In this document: one piece after another, positions 49,322 to 62,929 of the stretch
How positions within the stretch are numbered: position 1 is the first letter of the stretch
Layout of the letters: every line of letters starts with the position of its first letter
Translations under genes and position numbers: made by a program
Notes under the pieces: generated by a model
Seen by the model: only the letters and a program-made list of their open reading frames with translations
The model's database searches: none
What the model was told of the DNA's origin: nothing
Assembly: GCA_020086605.1 (NCBI GenBank)
Contig: JACBWW010000017.1
Location: 21,906,306-21,970,305, forward strand
DNA length: 64,000 bases
Origin: Lanius collurio
Lineage: Eukaryota > Chordata > Aves > Passeriformes > Laniidae
Direction: 5' to 3'

Positions 49322-50373
49322 TGTGTATTGGTGTTGCATGGCCTGCTTTTAGGCCACAGAGGTGGCTTCTGTGAGAAGCTGCTAGAAGCTTCCACGACAT
49401 CCAGCAGGGCCAATCCCTGGTAGCTTCAAAGACAGACATGCTGCTGGCCAAGCTTGGGCCAGTTAGAGATGGTGGTGATGCTTCTGTGAGAACAGATTTA
49501 AGACAAAATCCAAACAAAGGCTGTGGTGCAGTTTTAATTCCAGCCAGCAAAGAGGAGAAGGTGAGAACATGAGAGAACAACATGCAAACACCAAGGTCAG
49601 TGGAGAAGGAAGGGGAGGAGGTGCTCCAGGGGCCAGAGCAGAGGTTCCTTTGCAGCCCACAGTGCTGCCCATGGTCACGCAGCGGTGCCCCTGCGGCCCA
49701 TGGAGGTCCACAGGGATGCAGAGATGCGCCCATGGAGGAGCCCCACACCAGAGCAGATGGATTCTTGAGAGGAGGCTGTGGCCCTGTGGGGGATCAGGGG
49801 AGAAAGGGGCCTTGTTCCCATTCTGGACTGCACCCCATGAATGACACCCTGCAGCAGATTGAGGGGGACTGTTCCCCGTGGGATGGACTCACATTGCAGC
49901 AGTTCACATGGAGCTGTTCCTCATGAGATGGAGCCACATGGGAGAAGTTCACAGAGAACTGCCTCCCGTGGGAGGGACCCCACGGTGCAGCAGGGGAAGG
50001 ACTCCCCTCCCTGAGCAGCAGGAGAAGCCACAGGTGAGATGAACTGACCATAACCCCCGTTCCCTGTCTCCTTGTTCTGCTGGAGTAGGAGGCAGAGCTG
50101 GGAAGAAGAGAGGGGTAGGGGGGAAGGTGTTTTTTAAGGGCTTTTTTTACTTCTCATTATCCTGCTCTGATTTTGTTAGTAAGCAATTCACTTCATACCT
50201 CTAAGTTGAACCTGTTTTGCCCTTGATGGTATGTAATGAGTGATCTTTCTCCCAGTCCTTATCTCAACTCCTAAACTATTTGTTAAATTTTCTCTCCTCT
50301 GTCCAGCTGCGAAGGGGAGTGAGCAAGAGGCTTTCATGGGTGCCTGGCATCCAACCAGGGTCAAACCATCACA
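49322..50373 (+). mobile_element. Solo LTR of an avian endogenous retrovirus (copy B, near full length)
   Basis: The element starts TGTGTATTGGTGTTGCATGG and ends ...CAGGGTCAAACCATCACA, so it has TG...CA termini over about 1.05 kb. It contains the family's internal series of short phrases built around 'cccgtgggagggaccccac' and 'gcagcagttcacatgg', which look like degenerate tandem units. If the start is taken two bases later, the flanks read ttatg and tgatg, a 5-base duplication with one mismatch. No internal retroviral genes are attached. It is the best reference in this window for copies A and C. Confidence 0.8.
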
Positions 50374-51329
50374 TGATGTCATCTGTAAGTTTCTTCTTAC
50401 AGTGCGGAAATCACAGTCACATTACATTTCTCACTTCTTCACCATTTCAGTTTTACCTTATCTCCATCATCTTGTGACTTAACCATGTGGCAAATGCACA
50501 CTCAGTCTGTAAATCTGTTAATTGCAGTGTGTTTTAAGAAGACTCATTACAAAAATGCCTTTCAAATTATAAAGGATTGAAACACACTTTTCTTCTCCCA
50601 ATTAGTGAGATCAGTAGATCTCTATGTGGCTATTTAAAGTGGTTTTGTTTTTCAGAGATTACCATGGCTAGATTCTTTGGTGGCTGAAAGCTATGACTAC
50701 TTTGTACTCTTCCAGTAAAAAGTAGCTGTGGTTTAGAGGAGGGGTTTGCAAGCAGCTCATGTCTGCCATGAGCTGCATGTTTTGTGGACAGAAAAGGAGC
50801 ACTATAAATAACACTTCTTCACAGTTACTGGGGGATATACCTAACAGATGTACCAAGTTGTTGCTCTTCCAGTGTTGCCTGAGGCTCATACAAATTCAGT
50901 GTTCTTTCAGTATTCAGTTACATTTCACTGAAAAATATTTTTATCAGCTGTGAGAAAAATAATAACAAACCCTGAAACTTCAGCTACCAGGTGTGTGCTT
51001 CTTCAGTGTTCTCCCTGAAACACGTTAAGGGACATTCAGAATAATATTTGCAGCTGCACATCTCAAAGGAAACTGTCTGCTATCCTGAAGTCATCCCTTC
51101 AGAAAGGAGCTCCAGAGCAAGATTTAAAGGCCAGGAGTTGTGAACAGTGAGTCTTCTTTTGACTTTGGGCTGAACTACAGGCTGATCACCAGATAGCATA
51201 CCAGAAAAGGGACAAGTGGCCAAGGAAAAAGTTGGAGGAAAAACAATGAAGAACATAATGAAGACTGTGCTAACACCTTCTCCCTCTCTTTCTTAATATG
51301 GGCTGGGAGCTGCATTAAAAAAGAAGAAA
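50374..51329. other. Intergenic, no gene seen
   Basis: Mixed DNA between an LTR and a CR1 tail. No supported gene or repeat. Confidence 0.45.
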
Positions 51330-51402
51330 AATCACAGAATGGCAGAATCACAGAATATGCTGTGCCCATCACAGAATAAGCATTGAGTCCAGCTCCTGGT
51401 CT
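51330..51402 (-). mobile_element. Short diverged CR1 3' end
   Basis: The sequence aatcacagaatggcagaatcacagaat, then cattgagtccagctcctgg, is the reverse of a CR1 3' end of the 'gagttggactcaatgatc' type. Only about 70 bases are recognisable. Confidence 0.65.
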
Positions 51403-54400
51403 AATAAACCTTACTTGGACTCCACCTTGCCTTCATCACATCATCTACGGGATGAATTCATAAGGGATTCCTAAAGCATCAGTAAAGATGACACAGAAAA
51501 CTGAAGATGTGCAAAAGGAGCCTTTTATAAGAGAGAATCACATTTCCTAAGGTCTTCTGTGGCCACCTCTCATTTACTGTACCACCCTAGCTCCTGTTGC
51601 AAACCCACTTTATTTCTGAGTCTGCTCCTTTGCATCCTGGTGTTATTAAAGGTTCAAACCAGGCCCAGGGCTCTGTTGCACAAGGGTGTATGCAGAAACA
51701 GAAAGGAAGATAAGCAGAAAGGTATTGATACACAGAAGTACCTTCTCCCATTTCTTGCTCTTCTGTTAAGTTGAATTTCTGCTCTCTGTTTTATTGAAGC
51801 TTTCCAGCACTGTAGGCTGTCACCATGGGGCACTATCAAAACTTTGAAAATTTTCAGAACTATGTCAAAATATCCTGTTTAAAAGGTAATACCTAGGAGT
51901 TAATTATCCATAGTCTCCCAGGCAGTGATAGCAGAAAAAGATGTGCTGGAAACACATTGCCTGCTTATCAAAAGAGAGTATCCAAATAGCAAACTTTCAT
52001 GTTTTGTTCCATATAGGTTCAAAAGACCCAGCGAACACTGCTCTGTGGTAAAAAAAGAAATCACTGGCGAAATTTTCATAACCAACTGTTCCCCTCAAAA
52101 GTTCATTGAAAGTAGTTTCTGCTACTAGGGTACTGTTTGGAGAAAAAGCTTTTTGCAGTATTGATTCAAAACCTTTTGTGCCTTCTGCCACTAGACTGGC
52201 AATAAAAAGTAATTACTTACACCAGTTAATAAAGCGCACAAGGTAAAGCATCTCAAAGTAGATGATGAACAGAAATTAAAGAGGATGTCAGGACTTCCTC
52301 TCAATAAACTTTATTCTGTTCTCGTATTTAAAAACTCTGAATAAAGCTTTCTGCTGTGACATGTTAGAGGAGGCAAAAGCTTTATAAGAAATAAAGCAGC
52401 ACTGAGGACAAAGATTACACTTGCTCCACTTCAGAGTTCAATAATTACTTTTCCCTTCTGAGGACACCAGCCTGAAATACATTCTTGCCTGGATCCTCCT
52501 CTGATATTTACTAAAAAGAAATTTTTATAAGAAGTTAAACTCAAGAATTCAATGTACTAAGAATTGTTCTCGTTTGATTTCCTTATGGCTGGGATGTTTT
52601 ATATTTCCCTTAAAATATGTACTGAAAGTATACCCATTGATGTATTTGATTGGAAACAATGCAGAGTTTGAACTGTTCTGTTGTCCTAAAATGTCATCAC
52701 CTGAAGAAGGGAGATATGTTCATTACACCTTAGCAGTAGCAGACAAAATTTAAGGTATATTTCTCTCCTCCAACATCTGTTCACACACTGAGGAAGAGCA
52801 GATTATCTCCAGAAAGGCAGGTCTGGTGAGCTGTTCCTTCTCCAAGGTAGTCATGTCAGGGAGTTGCCTGCAGCTCTGCCCTGCCTGGACTCCAGTTACT
52901 GCACACTCACATGCATAACTCTTCCCTCAGTCAGTCAATATCCTTTTGGAACTATTGATACTTGAAAATAAATCCAAAGATGAGAACAACTAAATTCTGT
53001 CCTCTACAAGGCAGGTAGACAGATGAGGCTATGAAGGGTCAGCAGCAGGGAGGCAACTGGGAGAGAGGAACCTGGCATGGGCTACAGCAGCTCTGCAGCG
53101 AGTTTGCCCTGGCATTAGCTGCAGTGATCTAACCAGAAGTGCTGTAGAGAGGCTTTTTCCATAAAGTGCTTCTGATCATATCCATGAAAATGTATTCCCC
53201 CTCCTTTGCCATCCTTCTCTTACAGAGCACAAGCCCAAGCTCACACGCAGTCCAAGCTTCACAAGGTTTCAGCTCCCTTCCTTATTGCTCTGTTTTGGTT
53301 CTGATGATCTTTTCCACAGCAAGAAAAGTAGTACATCTCACTGCTGATTGATTCAATCTTGTGCTCTATTTAGCCAGTAAACACCAGGGTGCAATGAGTG
53401 GAGGTGATTCTTCTGAGCTTTCAAGTCTGAACTAGAATACAGAGAATATACTTCAAAGGTAAACAATCCCCTGGTGATGGACCTCGTTTTCATTGTGCCG
53501 GTCCTCATGAAAAAACTTTGCAGGGAAAGGATAGAAATATGAGGCCTCAGGGTTTTAATTTGAGTTCTAGCTTTAGTAGTGGGCAAGGAAGGACAACCAG
53601 TAAGCACCAAGGCAGGAGAAAAGAAAGAGAAGAATTAGTCTCCAAGGACTAAATGCTCCCACTGCTCTTTTCCCTCTATTTCAACACTGAGATGTAAATC
53701 TATGGATGCAGCTGCTCATAGCAGCTTCTCAGCACACTAGAAGTAAAGATTGCTGAAGGGTTTTGTTATCTCTGAATTCCCCATACATTTGGGCTCATTG
53801 TGTAAGAGCTGTGATTACATGAAAAAGTATTTTGTTCTCTTTCCACCTTGCCCTTCCTTGCCTACTTCTCAATCCTCTGCCTATATTGTGTTATAAATGT
53901 AAGCAACTTTTGCTTTTTAAAAGTATGAGCACGGTTTTTGTGTATCCTTCCAGGTCTGGAAGCCCATGAATGCAGTGAAGGTAGAACACATGGAGTTAAG
54001 TAAGCCCTCGTGAGGGCAGTGAGCCATGGGCACTCCCATGTGTGCTGTGGTGGAGTGCTTTCTGCACTCAGTGACTGAACAAATCAGGCTCTGCTGGGTT
54101 TCACCCCACTGCAGTTTTGACCCCATTGATTCTGCACAGCTGACACCTTGCTTGTGACCAGGTATTCCTGCAGCTGAGTTTGCCAGCACGGACAGAGCCC
54201 CTAGATCCCCATGGTGAATGAATAGGGAGCAGCTCACAAGACAGTGTGACTAGGATGCATCTTCCCCATTACACTGAAATTCAGGAAATTTTAACCTTGT
54301 GCCAACAGACTGAAACACCCTAGTGGTGATACACTAGGTTGGCATAGAATTAGATTCTTTTATGGGTTTGTGGACATCTGTTGAAACAGAGATATACAGA

Positions 54401-57400
54401 TACTATTGTTACAACAATTTTGTTTGCTGCTACTATTTCCATGGTAAAATGGAAACAACCTGTATCATCTTTAAAAGAATCTGAGCATCTCATAAACTTC
54501 AGTCTTGGTACACTGAAGGCTTTATCAGAAGGAGCAGATCTCTAAACAGCATTGAAGGACATGGATTGGGATTAATAAACTACTTTTCTGCTTAATAACT
54601 CACTTAACCTGCTTTTCATGTTGTGCTACTCTGATAAGCTACTCCACTCCTTCCATGATACTCTTCTGTGTGTATGTTTTTCAGACCTCCGCCTTTTTTT
54701 ATTGCTGGCCATTGTATTTAAGGCCTTTGGAGCAGGTCCTGCAGGATGCTAGGCACTGCAACATGCTCTGCTCGTGAATGGCAAGGCAGGGGACTGAATG
54801 CTTGAACACAATGCCGAGCAAACATAATGTGTTTTCAGGCTGCTTGGGCATTTTGGCTCTAAGATGTGTATTTAATAAAAAGCTGTGCAGGCCAGAGTTT
54901 ATTTCTTTTCCATTATTAATGTCCACTAGAGAAATGCTGCCTGAAGAAGGCTGATTGGACAAAATTGTTTCCCACTGATATGCACAGCACACGAAAATTT
55001 TGCAAGTGACAGAGGAATATGCAAATAAAAGCTTGGCTTTAATCTAAGGGGTTTTTTGTTTGGTCATACTGAACAATGTGGTGGGATAAGTTGCTTTGTT
55101 CCTAAACAACATTTTTAAGGCATCCCAGTAGAACAATTTAAAAAAATATTTATTTAATTAATTTTATTTTGGGGTTTTCGTTTGGGGATTTTGGTTTTTT
55201 TAATTAATTTTTGGTTTTGGTGGGTTTCATTTTTTGGTTTTGTTTGTTTTGTTTTCTTTTTATTTCTTATATGTTTTTGTTGTTGTGGGAGACACAGATG
55301 TCCTTGACTTGAGATCCTAGGAAGCCAAAGAGATTAATGGCTGGAAAAGATAACCCGAAGTAGTGAACAGTATGTATTAACACACCAGTTTCACAAACAA
55401 AAACGGCAGTGGCCTGCCCAGGGCCATGCAGAGTACGCCGAGGCAGGAGCAGCTCCTGGTGTTGGGTTCCAGACAAGTCCTCAGCAGGCACGTGTTGGCT
55501 ACTGTCAGTTTGATGGGCCACGTTGCCATCTGGGGCTGTCTCCTAAACATCAGGGAGAACTTCAGGATTAAATCTTGCAAATCCTGTTGTTGAGGAGGAT
55601 TATCAAGATGTGTCTCTCACTACTTCTTCTTCTGCCTTTATTCATGCAAAAGACACGTTTTCTTCAAAACTTGGTGTTTGCACTCCAAGGAGGCGAGAAG
55701 AGCTGTGAAACAAAGCTCTGTGTAGTGCTTCCCAGAAAAACCTCTGGCAAACTAGAAAGGAGGCTCATCCTACAGTGAACCAAAGCTGTTTCAATGCATA
55801 GTGAAATATCTATTTTTTCTTGCACAGGACATGGAGTCTGTCTTAGAGACAATGTAATGTCTCTGGGACATGGGTTAGCAAGAGCATTTGCAATTCAGGC
55901 TAAGATCTCTAAATTGTGTTACTTAAAGATAGAGCACAAGGTTTCTTCATCAAGTTATTAAGAGTTATGAACTATTATTTAGTTTCTAAATAATTTTGAA
56001 ACTTCCACAAACCAGAAAGGTTACGTTTCCTACAGCTCCCATGAATTTATTTTCAAAATGTTCACATTCTTCAGGTCTGAAATCCAGATGACTTTCAATT
56101 AGAAGTCAGTTCAGGAGCCTAAGTTTAGATGTTCATTTCAATCTTTTACTGTACAAAAGACAAATCTCTCCCTCAAAATCCCCAGTTGGCAGTCAGATGA
56201 TACCTCTTCCTCTAAAGTAATTTTCTTTTGCACAGTGTTAGAAAAGGTCCTTCTCTTCTGACCAGAGTTCTATAAAAAGGGCAAGCTCAAAAGTAAAGCA
56301 CTCATTTCTCTACGTCAAAGTCAATGGGACAAGAGAAGATATCATTCATCACTGTTCTTGGTGAAAGAAGATTGTCTTTGCTGGTTTGAGCTTGGGCATC
56401 TTGAAATTTCTGGAAGAAATTCCAATTTATTTATTATATTGTCTACACATATAAATAAACCTTCATTCTACTAAAAGCAATTCAGAAAATATTGTTAACA
56501 AGTCCATAGGAGCTGTTATTCAGCGTGATCTTGTCCAGGCTGCGTGCACATAAGGTTTCAAATTCTTCTCAAATTCTGGGCCTCAAGACCCTTTACAAGC
56601 ACTAATCTCGTCATTAATATTTTCATCATTATCTGCCCAATACATTAACATAGTTTTTTCTTACTCTGAAACACTTTTGTAAAGAAATATCAGGTCTCAG
56701 TCTTGTCTTGTGGGAAACAGAGAAGCAGAAACTTCTACAAGCAATTTGATTTACAGCCCTGGAAAGATCTTGGATTGATGTAGTGGCAAAACTACGCATA
56801 CTTTAAGCAGAAGAATCATAAACCTGTGTTTCTACAGTTATAAGTAAGAAAATGTGTTGGGTGATATGGTGAAGGGTTTTTAAGTACAGTAATGTGATTT
56901 TATAGTTTAAGTGAAGAATTTAGATGTTATAATAGAACTATATGTGTGTACATGAGCTAACAAGCCACTGGTTGTGAAACATGCAATGCAGTAAAACATC
57001 CTACAGGTGATAGGTTACAGAGTCAAAACAAAGTTTCATGTTAATTGCTTATTGGACCAAAAAGTTATAAATTACGATGTAACTCTGAAACTTGTGACTT
57101 ACTCCATTATGGTGTCTTGTTACTGAATCACAGCCTCTGAGACTGATGCCTTGTTTGTTTTTAAGTAATAAATCGTGATAATAGTGATTGCCCCATCTCT
57201 TGGATAATAAGGTGCTGCCAAAATAATGATAACAACCTGTCAAAGCTTTTGGCAGCAACCAACTGCTAATAAACAAAATATATTAGAAGTGTATTCTTAT
57301 AAATTCCTAATAAAGTGAACAACCTGTGCTCTCTGTTGTGCACATGAAATTACAGATGCAACTGGATTAATTCTGGTCTGGTGTTACCATCTGCTGCATT

Positions 57401-58027
57401 GAAAATTTAAATTTCCATAGGCACTCCAGCTCTTCTTATTCAGTAAACACTGAGAATTTTTAAGACCTGACATTTGAGTAACACAATCCTCTAATCAGGC
57501 ACTCATGGAAAGACATAGAAAGTTCAAAGTTCCCAGAAGGCTTTATATCTGAACCAGAGATGATCTCAGATTGTTATTTTAAGACAAGAGACTGAAACTT
57601 TCCACACATCTGGTGCAATTTGATCATTTGATTATCACCTGAATCAGACATAACAATCCATCAATTCATGCAAATTCCCCAAATATCAAGTAACTGGATA
57701 TGAGAAAAGTATTTCAATAATTATAGCTATGTGACATCTTTTGTTGATGGGCAAAAGATATAAAAAGTGCAAAATCATCAAGGACTGAATATAAACCCCA
57801 CAATTTAAAAAAATAACTGAAGTTTCAACTAAAATAATATTGATTACCTGTAGCAAAAGAAAATACAATTCTTGTCAGTTAATCTACATGAGTAGCAGAG
57901 CTTAGGGGATAGAAGCATTGCCCACAGTGGAAGGTAATTAAGTTAAGGACCACTAAAGCAAATTAGATATGCATGGGATCATCCAAAAAATGCTGATCAA
58001 TGTCACTCTGTAACATTTCTCTACCAG
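51403..58027. other. Intergenic, no gene seen
   Basis: About 6.6 kb with no supported exon. A T/G-rich low-complexity tract lies at 55141-55264. The part from 56820 to 57300 is AT-rich, repeat-free and contains several ATTA/TAAT cores; it is discussed as a possible conserved block. Confidence 0.45.
55141..55264. repeat. T/G-rich low-complexity tract
   Basis: About 120 bases made mainly of T with short G runs on the plus strand (tttggggttttcgtttggggattttggtttttt, then tttgtttgttttgttttctttt). No fixed repeat unit is visible. Confidence 0.75.
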
Positions 58028-59195
58028 CTTTGAAAGGTCATGAACAGGGAAGGGTTCTGATGATAAGGAGAGGGCAAATGTCACATCCATTTTCAAGAAG
58101 GGCCTAAAAGGGGTCTATAGGCCAGTCAGCTTGACCTCAGGCCCTTGAGAGGTGAGTCCAGGCACAGGAAAGACAAGAAGATAATTTGGACATCAAATAT
58201 TGATTTACCAAGGGCATATCACCCCTGACCAGTCTTATTGCCTTATTGGCTCTGGATTAGGGCAGAGCAGTGGATGTTGCTTATCTCAACCTTTTGAACA
58301 TTTTTTGACACAGCTTTCCATAATATGACACAAGGCTAAGCTGGTGAAATATGATCTGGATAAGTGGATGATTAATTGGGTGGAAAATTGGTAGGACTGC
58401 CAGTCTCCAAGGGTAGTGTTCAGACATAAGAAGTCCAGCAGAGAGATTAGTGACTAGTGGCATCCTTCAGGGAGAGATACCAGGGCTGCAATGGTTTGGG
58501 ATATTTATTGGTGATCTGGATGAGAAGATGGAGAGTGGTCGCAGCAGCTCAGTGGACAAGCTGACCCCAGGGAAGCTTCATGCCTGGCAGCAGGGGAAGC
58601 CAACTACACACTGGGCTGTCTTGGCAAAAGCACGGTCAGTGGGTGCAGGAAGGTGGATCTTCCTCTCTTTTCCACCCAGTGAGGCCACACTTGGTGCAGT
58701 TTAGGGCTACCCAGTAAGAGAATGACATTGCCACACAGAAGGGAGTCAAGTGGAGGACACCAGGATGGGGGTGGGGGCTGCAGCCCATGAAGGGTAAGGA
58801 GAGGTGGGGAAGCCATTTTAAGAGCTGTCAGTGATGGGAGCTCACTGTCCTCTTCAGCTGCCCTCTTGGAAAAGACACAGAAGAGGGACCAGTATCTTCC
58901 CAGAGGTGCATGTGACAGAACAAGGAGCAGCAGACTGAAACTGCAGCAAGGGTAGTTCTAGTTAGATAAGTATTTTTGCAGTAGGAAAAATAAAAAATCA
59001 CTCCGAGGGTGGACACGCACTGGAACAGGTGTCCAGAGACACATCTGAGCAGGCACATCCTTGGAGATACCTTGCCTGGACACTGCTCCAAACAATCTGA
59101 CCTAACTTTAAGTTTGGCAGAAGGGGGGAAGATTTTGGGGAGAAAGTTGGATCTGGTGATCTCCAGAGATTCCTCTCAAAGGATAGCATTCTGGA
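58028..59195 (+). mobile_element. CR1 LINE fragment with decayed reverse-transcriptase region
   Basis: This is the longest CR1 copy here, about 1.2 kb on the plus strand. Nucleotide blocks match CR1 ORF2 in order: caaatgtcacatccattttcaagaagggc, ggccagtcagcttgacctc, ggattta-ccaaggg, gcagtggatgttgcttatctc. The frame at 58450-58560 reads TSGILQG then FGIFIGDLDE, the remnant of the conserved TSG-PQG and F-IFINDLDE motifs. The following position, where the catalytic YADD/FADD motif belongs, has no such motif, and stops interrupt earlier parts (for example the tga after the DVAYLN stretch). The 3' untranslated region continues (gcactggaacaggtgtccagagac, catccttggagatacc) to a decayed end, ttggatctggtgatctccagagattcc. 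It is dead and old. Confidence 0.85.
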
Positions 59196-62100
59196 TTTTA
59201 CATGCAGCAGTTCCTCAGGTATCCTTCAGGAGTCTGGACAGGCAATATTGTGTGACAGTGTCATCAAAAGAAGGCTCTTGGCCAGGCTTGAGAAGCAGGA
59301 CACAGTGATCATGTGGATGATTATGTTTAGATTTATTGCCAATACAGTATCTAAATATTGCCAGTATCTAGATCAAAACTTCATCATATATTACAAGAGA
59401 TTATAGTATAATCAGGCCGTGATCCCTCCTATTGTCAACAAGCTTCAGTGATATTCCCTTGCTTTTTAAACTTCTTAGAGAAGTTTAGGTGTGGTTAGGT
59501 TCACTTAGCCTCTGATTTGGTCAACAGACTATTCCTAAAGGGTTAAAGTGTAAGCAGGTTTGGCTAAAAGTGTGGGGAGGGAGGGGCGTGTGTGATGCAA
59601 GTGAAGACCTGACTGTCTACTCAGTAGAGTTCAGGGTCTGTCCTGTAACCAGATGGTGCCACGGGCTCCAGAAGCAGGAGGGAAGCAGTGACAAAGGCAG
59701 GGCTTGAGTGGAGATTTCTTCTTCCCTTCTTCTCTTCTAGGGGAAGTAACCCAGAAGAAGGATGGAAAATCAAATTGGAGCTGCTTAGCCAAGCATCAGA
59801 GCTCAGGAGAGGGGTGGAGAGACCTGGCATAGGCAGGGTGGATGAGTGGGTAGGGGAGCAAGAGGCAAGGAGGACAGCCTGGCAGCTGGGCTGGATCTCA
59901 GCAGCTGCTGTACGTGAACTGGGCACAGCTGGGTCCAGAAGAGCCCTGTGGATAGTCAGAGGGGCTCACACCTAGTGCATAATGCATGCACCTCACCTCA
60001 AATGAGTTGTCACAATTACACAGCAGCAGGGATTTTAATTCTTTTGGGCTATCTAATACTACAGTTTGAAAGCCAGAAAAAGTTTGGGTTTTTTTTCAAA
60101 AGCATTTCAGAAGGTCAAAGGACTGAGAACAAATACTGCTGAAAACTAATTATAGACATTTCCATGGCCTGTTAGGGGAATCTGTGTGAGTTACTTGTGC
60201 TTTACTTCCTCTCATACTCTGTGTGTTTATATTCTTGGTTCCTTCTACCAGCCATTTGTCCAACTGCTGTGATGTCCCCTGCTTAGCCTGACTGAGAAAG
60301 AGAAGTTCTCCTTCACATCACTGCAAGGATCTACGAGGCCTTTGGCCCTGGGAATCTGGAGACCTGGTGTCTGGTCCTCAGCCTGTCACTGATGACTGGG
60401 GTGGTTATGTCTTGTGCAAAACACATGCAGACTCTGGCAGAGATTTCTGCCTGCGGTGCTGCCCTGGTCCGAATAGAGAAAATAAAGGTGATGGCAGGAG
60501 TATGTCAGGGGGAAGCATTTCTCTGTGTATGGAGGGACATTACAGGGGCCTGGGGACAAGTCACCCCTTTGTAAAAAAAAAGGTGGGGATGTGTGGTGGT
60601 GGTTAGTTGTGGCTGTGCAGAACAACAGCTCCTGTAAGAGTCTGGATGGAGTGACCTCCCGTAAGAGCAGTGGCATGAGGCAGGAACTGTCCCCTGGCAT
60701 GCTTCTTTGGAAGGCAGATAAAATCAAGTAACAGGACCGTTTGGGACACATGGAGGAGAGTGGGGGAAGCATGCTCCTTCTTTGGGATGCTAGATAGCGT
60801 GGTGAAATAGCAGGGACAGTAAGAATTGCTAGAAGGCACAAAGGGCTAAAGTTTCTGGCAGATGTTTCTTCCTCTGTTTGCCACGGAGTTAGTTTATTAT
60901 TAATACTTTGGGCCTTTCTGTTTAATTAAACATTAACTAGAGCTCAAGGCACACAGCCTCCTGAGCGTGCACGCAAAGCAGAAGCCTTGCAGAGTCAGAG
61001 GGCAGGGCTGCTGCTGAGGGTAGGGCCACAGAGGGCAGAGATGCTCTAAGGAATAATGCAGCCTCATCCCCTTGAAAATAGCATCCAGACTGATAGGAAT
61101 GGATGTCAGCATGGCAGAGGTTCTTACCCCTAAGATAACTAAAACTGAGGAAATTGTGAAAAATTTTCAAGGGAAATCACCAGCATTCCAGAACATGATG
61201 TTATTAAAAGATGCTCTCAAAACGCTTATAATTGTGCTGAAACAAAAACGCTCTTCTGCAGAGGAATTGTATTTGTAGGAAACAACTCCTGCATTTAAAA
61301 TGAATGGTTATTTTTACAAGGAGATGCTTCATATTTTGGATGTCTAAAAGTCTAGATACTATTTCTGAAGTATGTCTGAAAAGCTGTCTAATAGGATTTG
61401 AAGCAGTCGGACCCAGTGACTGACCTTTGGTGAAAGGCAGTGCAGGAATATCAGGTGCCTGAAACAGACACAGAATTTTCCTGATAAAAATACATATTTG
61501 CATGTGAAAAGCAGTATGAACATTTATGAAGCATGAGCACCATTGATTACTCAGAAAATAAGAAGTATTGGTATCTAGGCGGAACATACACACATTCTTT
61601 AAAGTATTGAAACCACTGGGGAAATACAGAAAAGCCTCGAGGCTATATTTCTGCATGGCTGTGTAGGGAAACAAAAGTCATGTAAAAATAATGGATAGAA
61701 GGATCTGTGCAGAGAATCCAAATACTAAAGAAAAGTGAAAAAAGTATATTCTTCTGCTTTATTTAACTTTCAGACAGAAGCTCAAGGGTTCACAGAGATA
61801 CATCCATAATTCACAACTCATGAGGATAGTTCAGGAAAGTTTTTGTCTGTTCCTTGAGCAGGAAATGTGATCATGCTAGTATGGGCTTACAAGTAAGTTG
61901 ATCAGAGCTGCTTCCTGACTTCCAGTCTGTCTCACATGGACATGATTTTTACAAACTTTCCCAAGAATATTGGCTCTTTTGAGAGATTTTGTTCCGCAAT
62001 TTGTATTCTACTCAAAGCAATTCTTAAATGAATAGATTAAAGCAGAAGTACAGGATGGCTGCTCAGAAAAAGCCCTTGAACATGTCTATTTACTTTTGCT

Positions 62101-62929
62101 ATTGTCAGATATGATAATGTTTAATTTTTCCAATACCTCTACAAGTTATTTTTACTGTTTGCACAGAACAGCATTAGTGTTAGCTGCAATTAGTATTTTA
62201 CTATGGTCTGGGCTGCCTGAATGATCAATGGAGAAGGAGGAGGAGATCATCCCATCTAAAGTGGGATGAACTGTTTTGTGAAAATACCTGTCTCTCTTCC
62301 CAAGCTAGAAGAGAGGACAGCCTTTCCCTCAGTGACAAATGGGTGCTACAGCTCCTGGCTGGCAGAAGCAGCAACGCCCATGGTGGTAGGATCACCCCAC
62401 ACAGCAGTACTCAGCAGCAGCCACTGCCCTTGGGGTGCAGCCTCACCTCCAACATCACACAAGTGCCATAGGGTCATTTGCAGATCCCCTGTCACTGTGT
62501 ACATGAGGGATTTAGATGCCTTCTGGGGTGATAGACATTCAAGGAAGCAGTGTTTTGGACAGCCTGCTGGACAGAGCTCCCATGCTGAGCTTTCCAATAT
62601 GATAGCCTTGGCTGCTTTATCTTCTAAAACCTAACTTCTATATAATTCACTCCCTGACAGCATTAGGTATCAGGCTAGACTTAATTGTATCTTTCAAGGA
62701 ATATGCTTACTGCTCACCATGCCAAGACCATCAAACAAAATGCTTCTCAATTTCTAGTTGATATAAAGGATAGTTTATGGCATTTGGGGTTGTTGAGCTT
62801 GGATGGGTACCCTTCCTTCCTGGACCAGGGTAAAGGAGCAGAGGAGGCTGCTGATCTGCTAAGTTCTTTATTTCACAGTCTCATAGCTTTCTGAAGGCAG
62901 AGTTCGAAGGGGATTACAGGATAAAGCCA
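59196..62929. other. Intergenic, no gene seen
   Basis: About 3.7 kb. The part from 59600 to 60850 is more GC-rich and has several short overlapping frames on both strands without family resemblance. A 68-codon frame at 61072-61278 (starting MKIASRLIGMDV, ending SSAEELYL) looks protein-like in composition but has no splice context or recognised homologue. Confidence 0.4.

Noticed and set aside
49281..49748. 155-codon minus-strand frame
   Set aside because: Antisense shadow of LTR copy B, shared with copy C by repeat homology and not by gene function.
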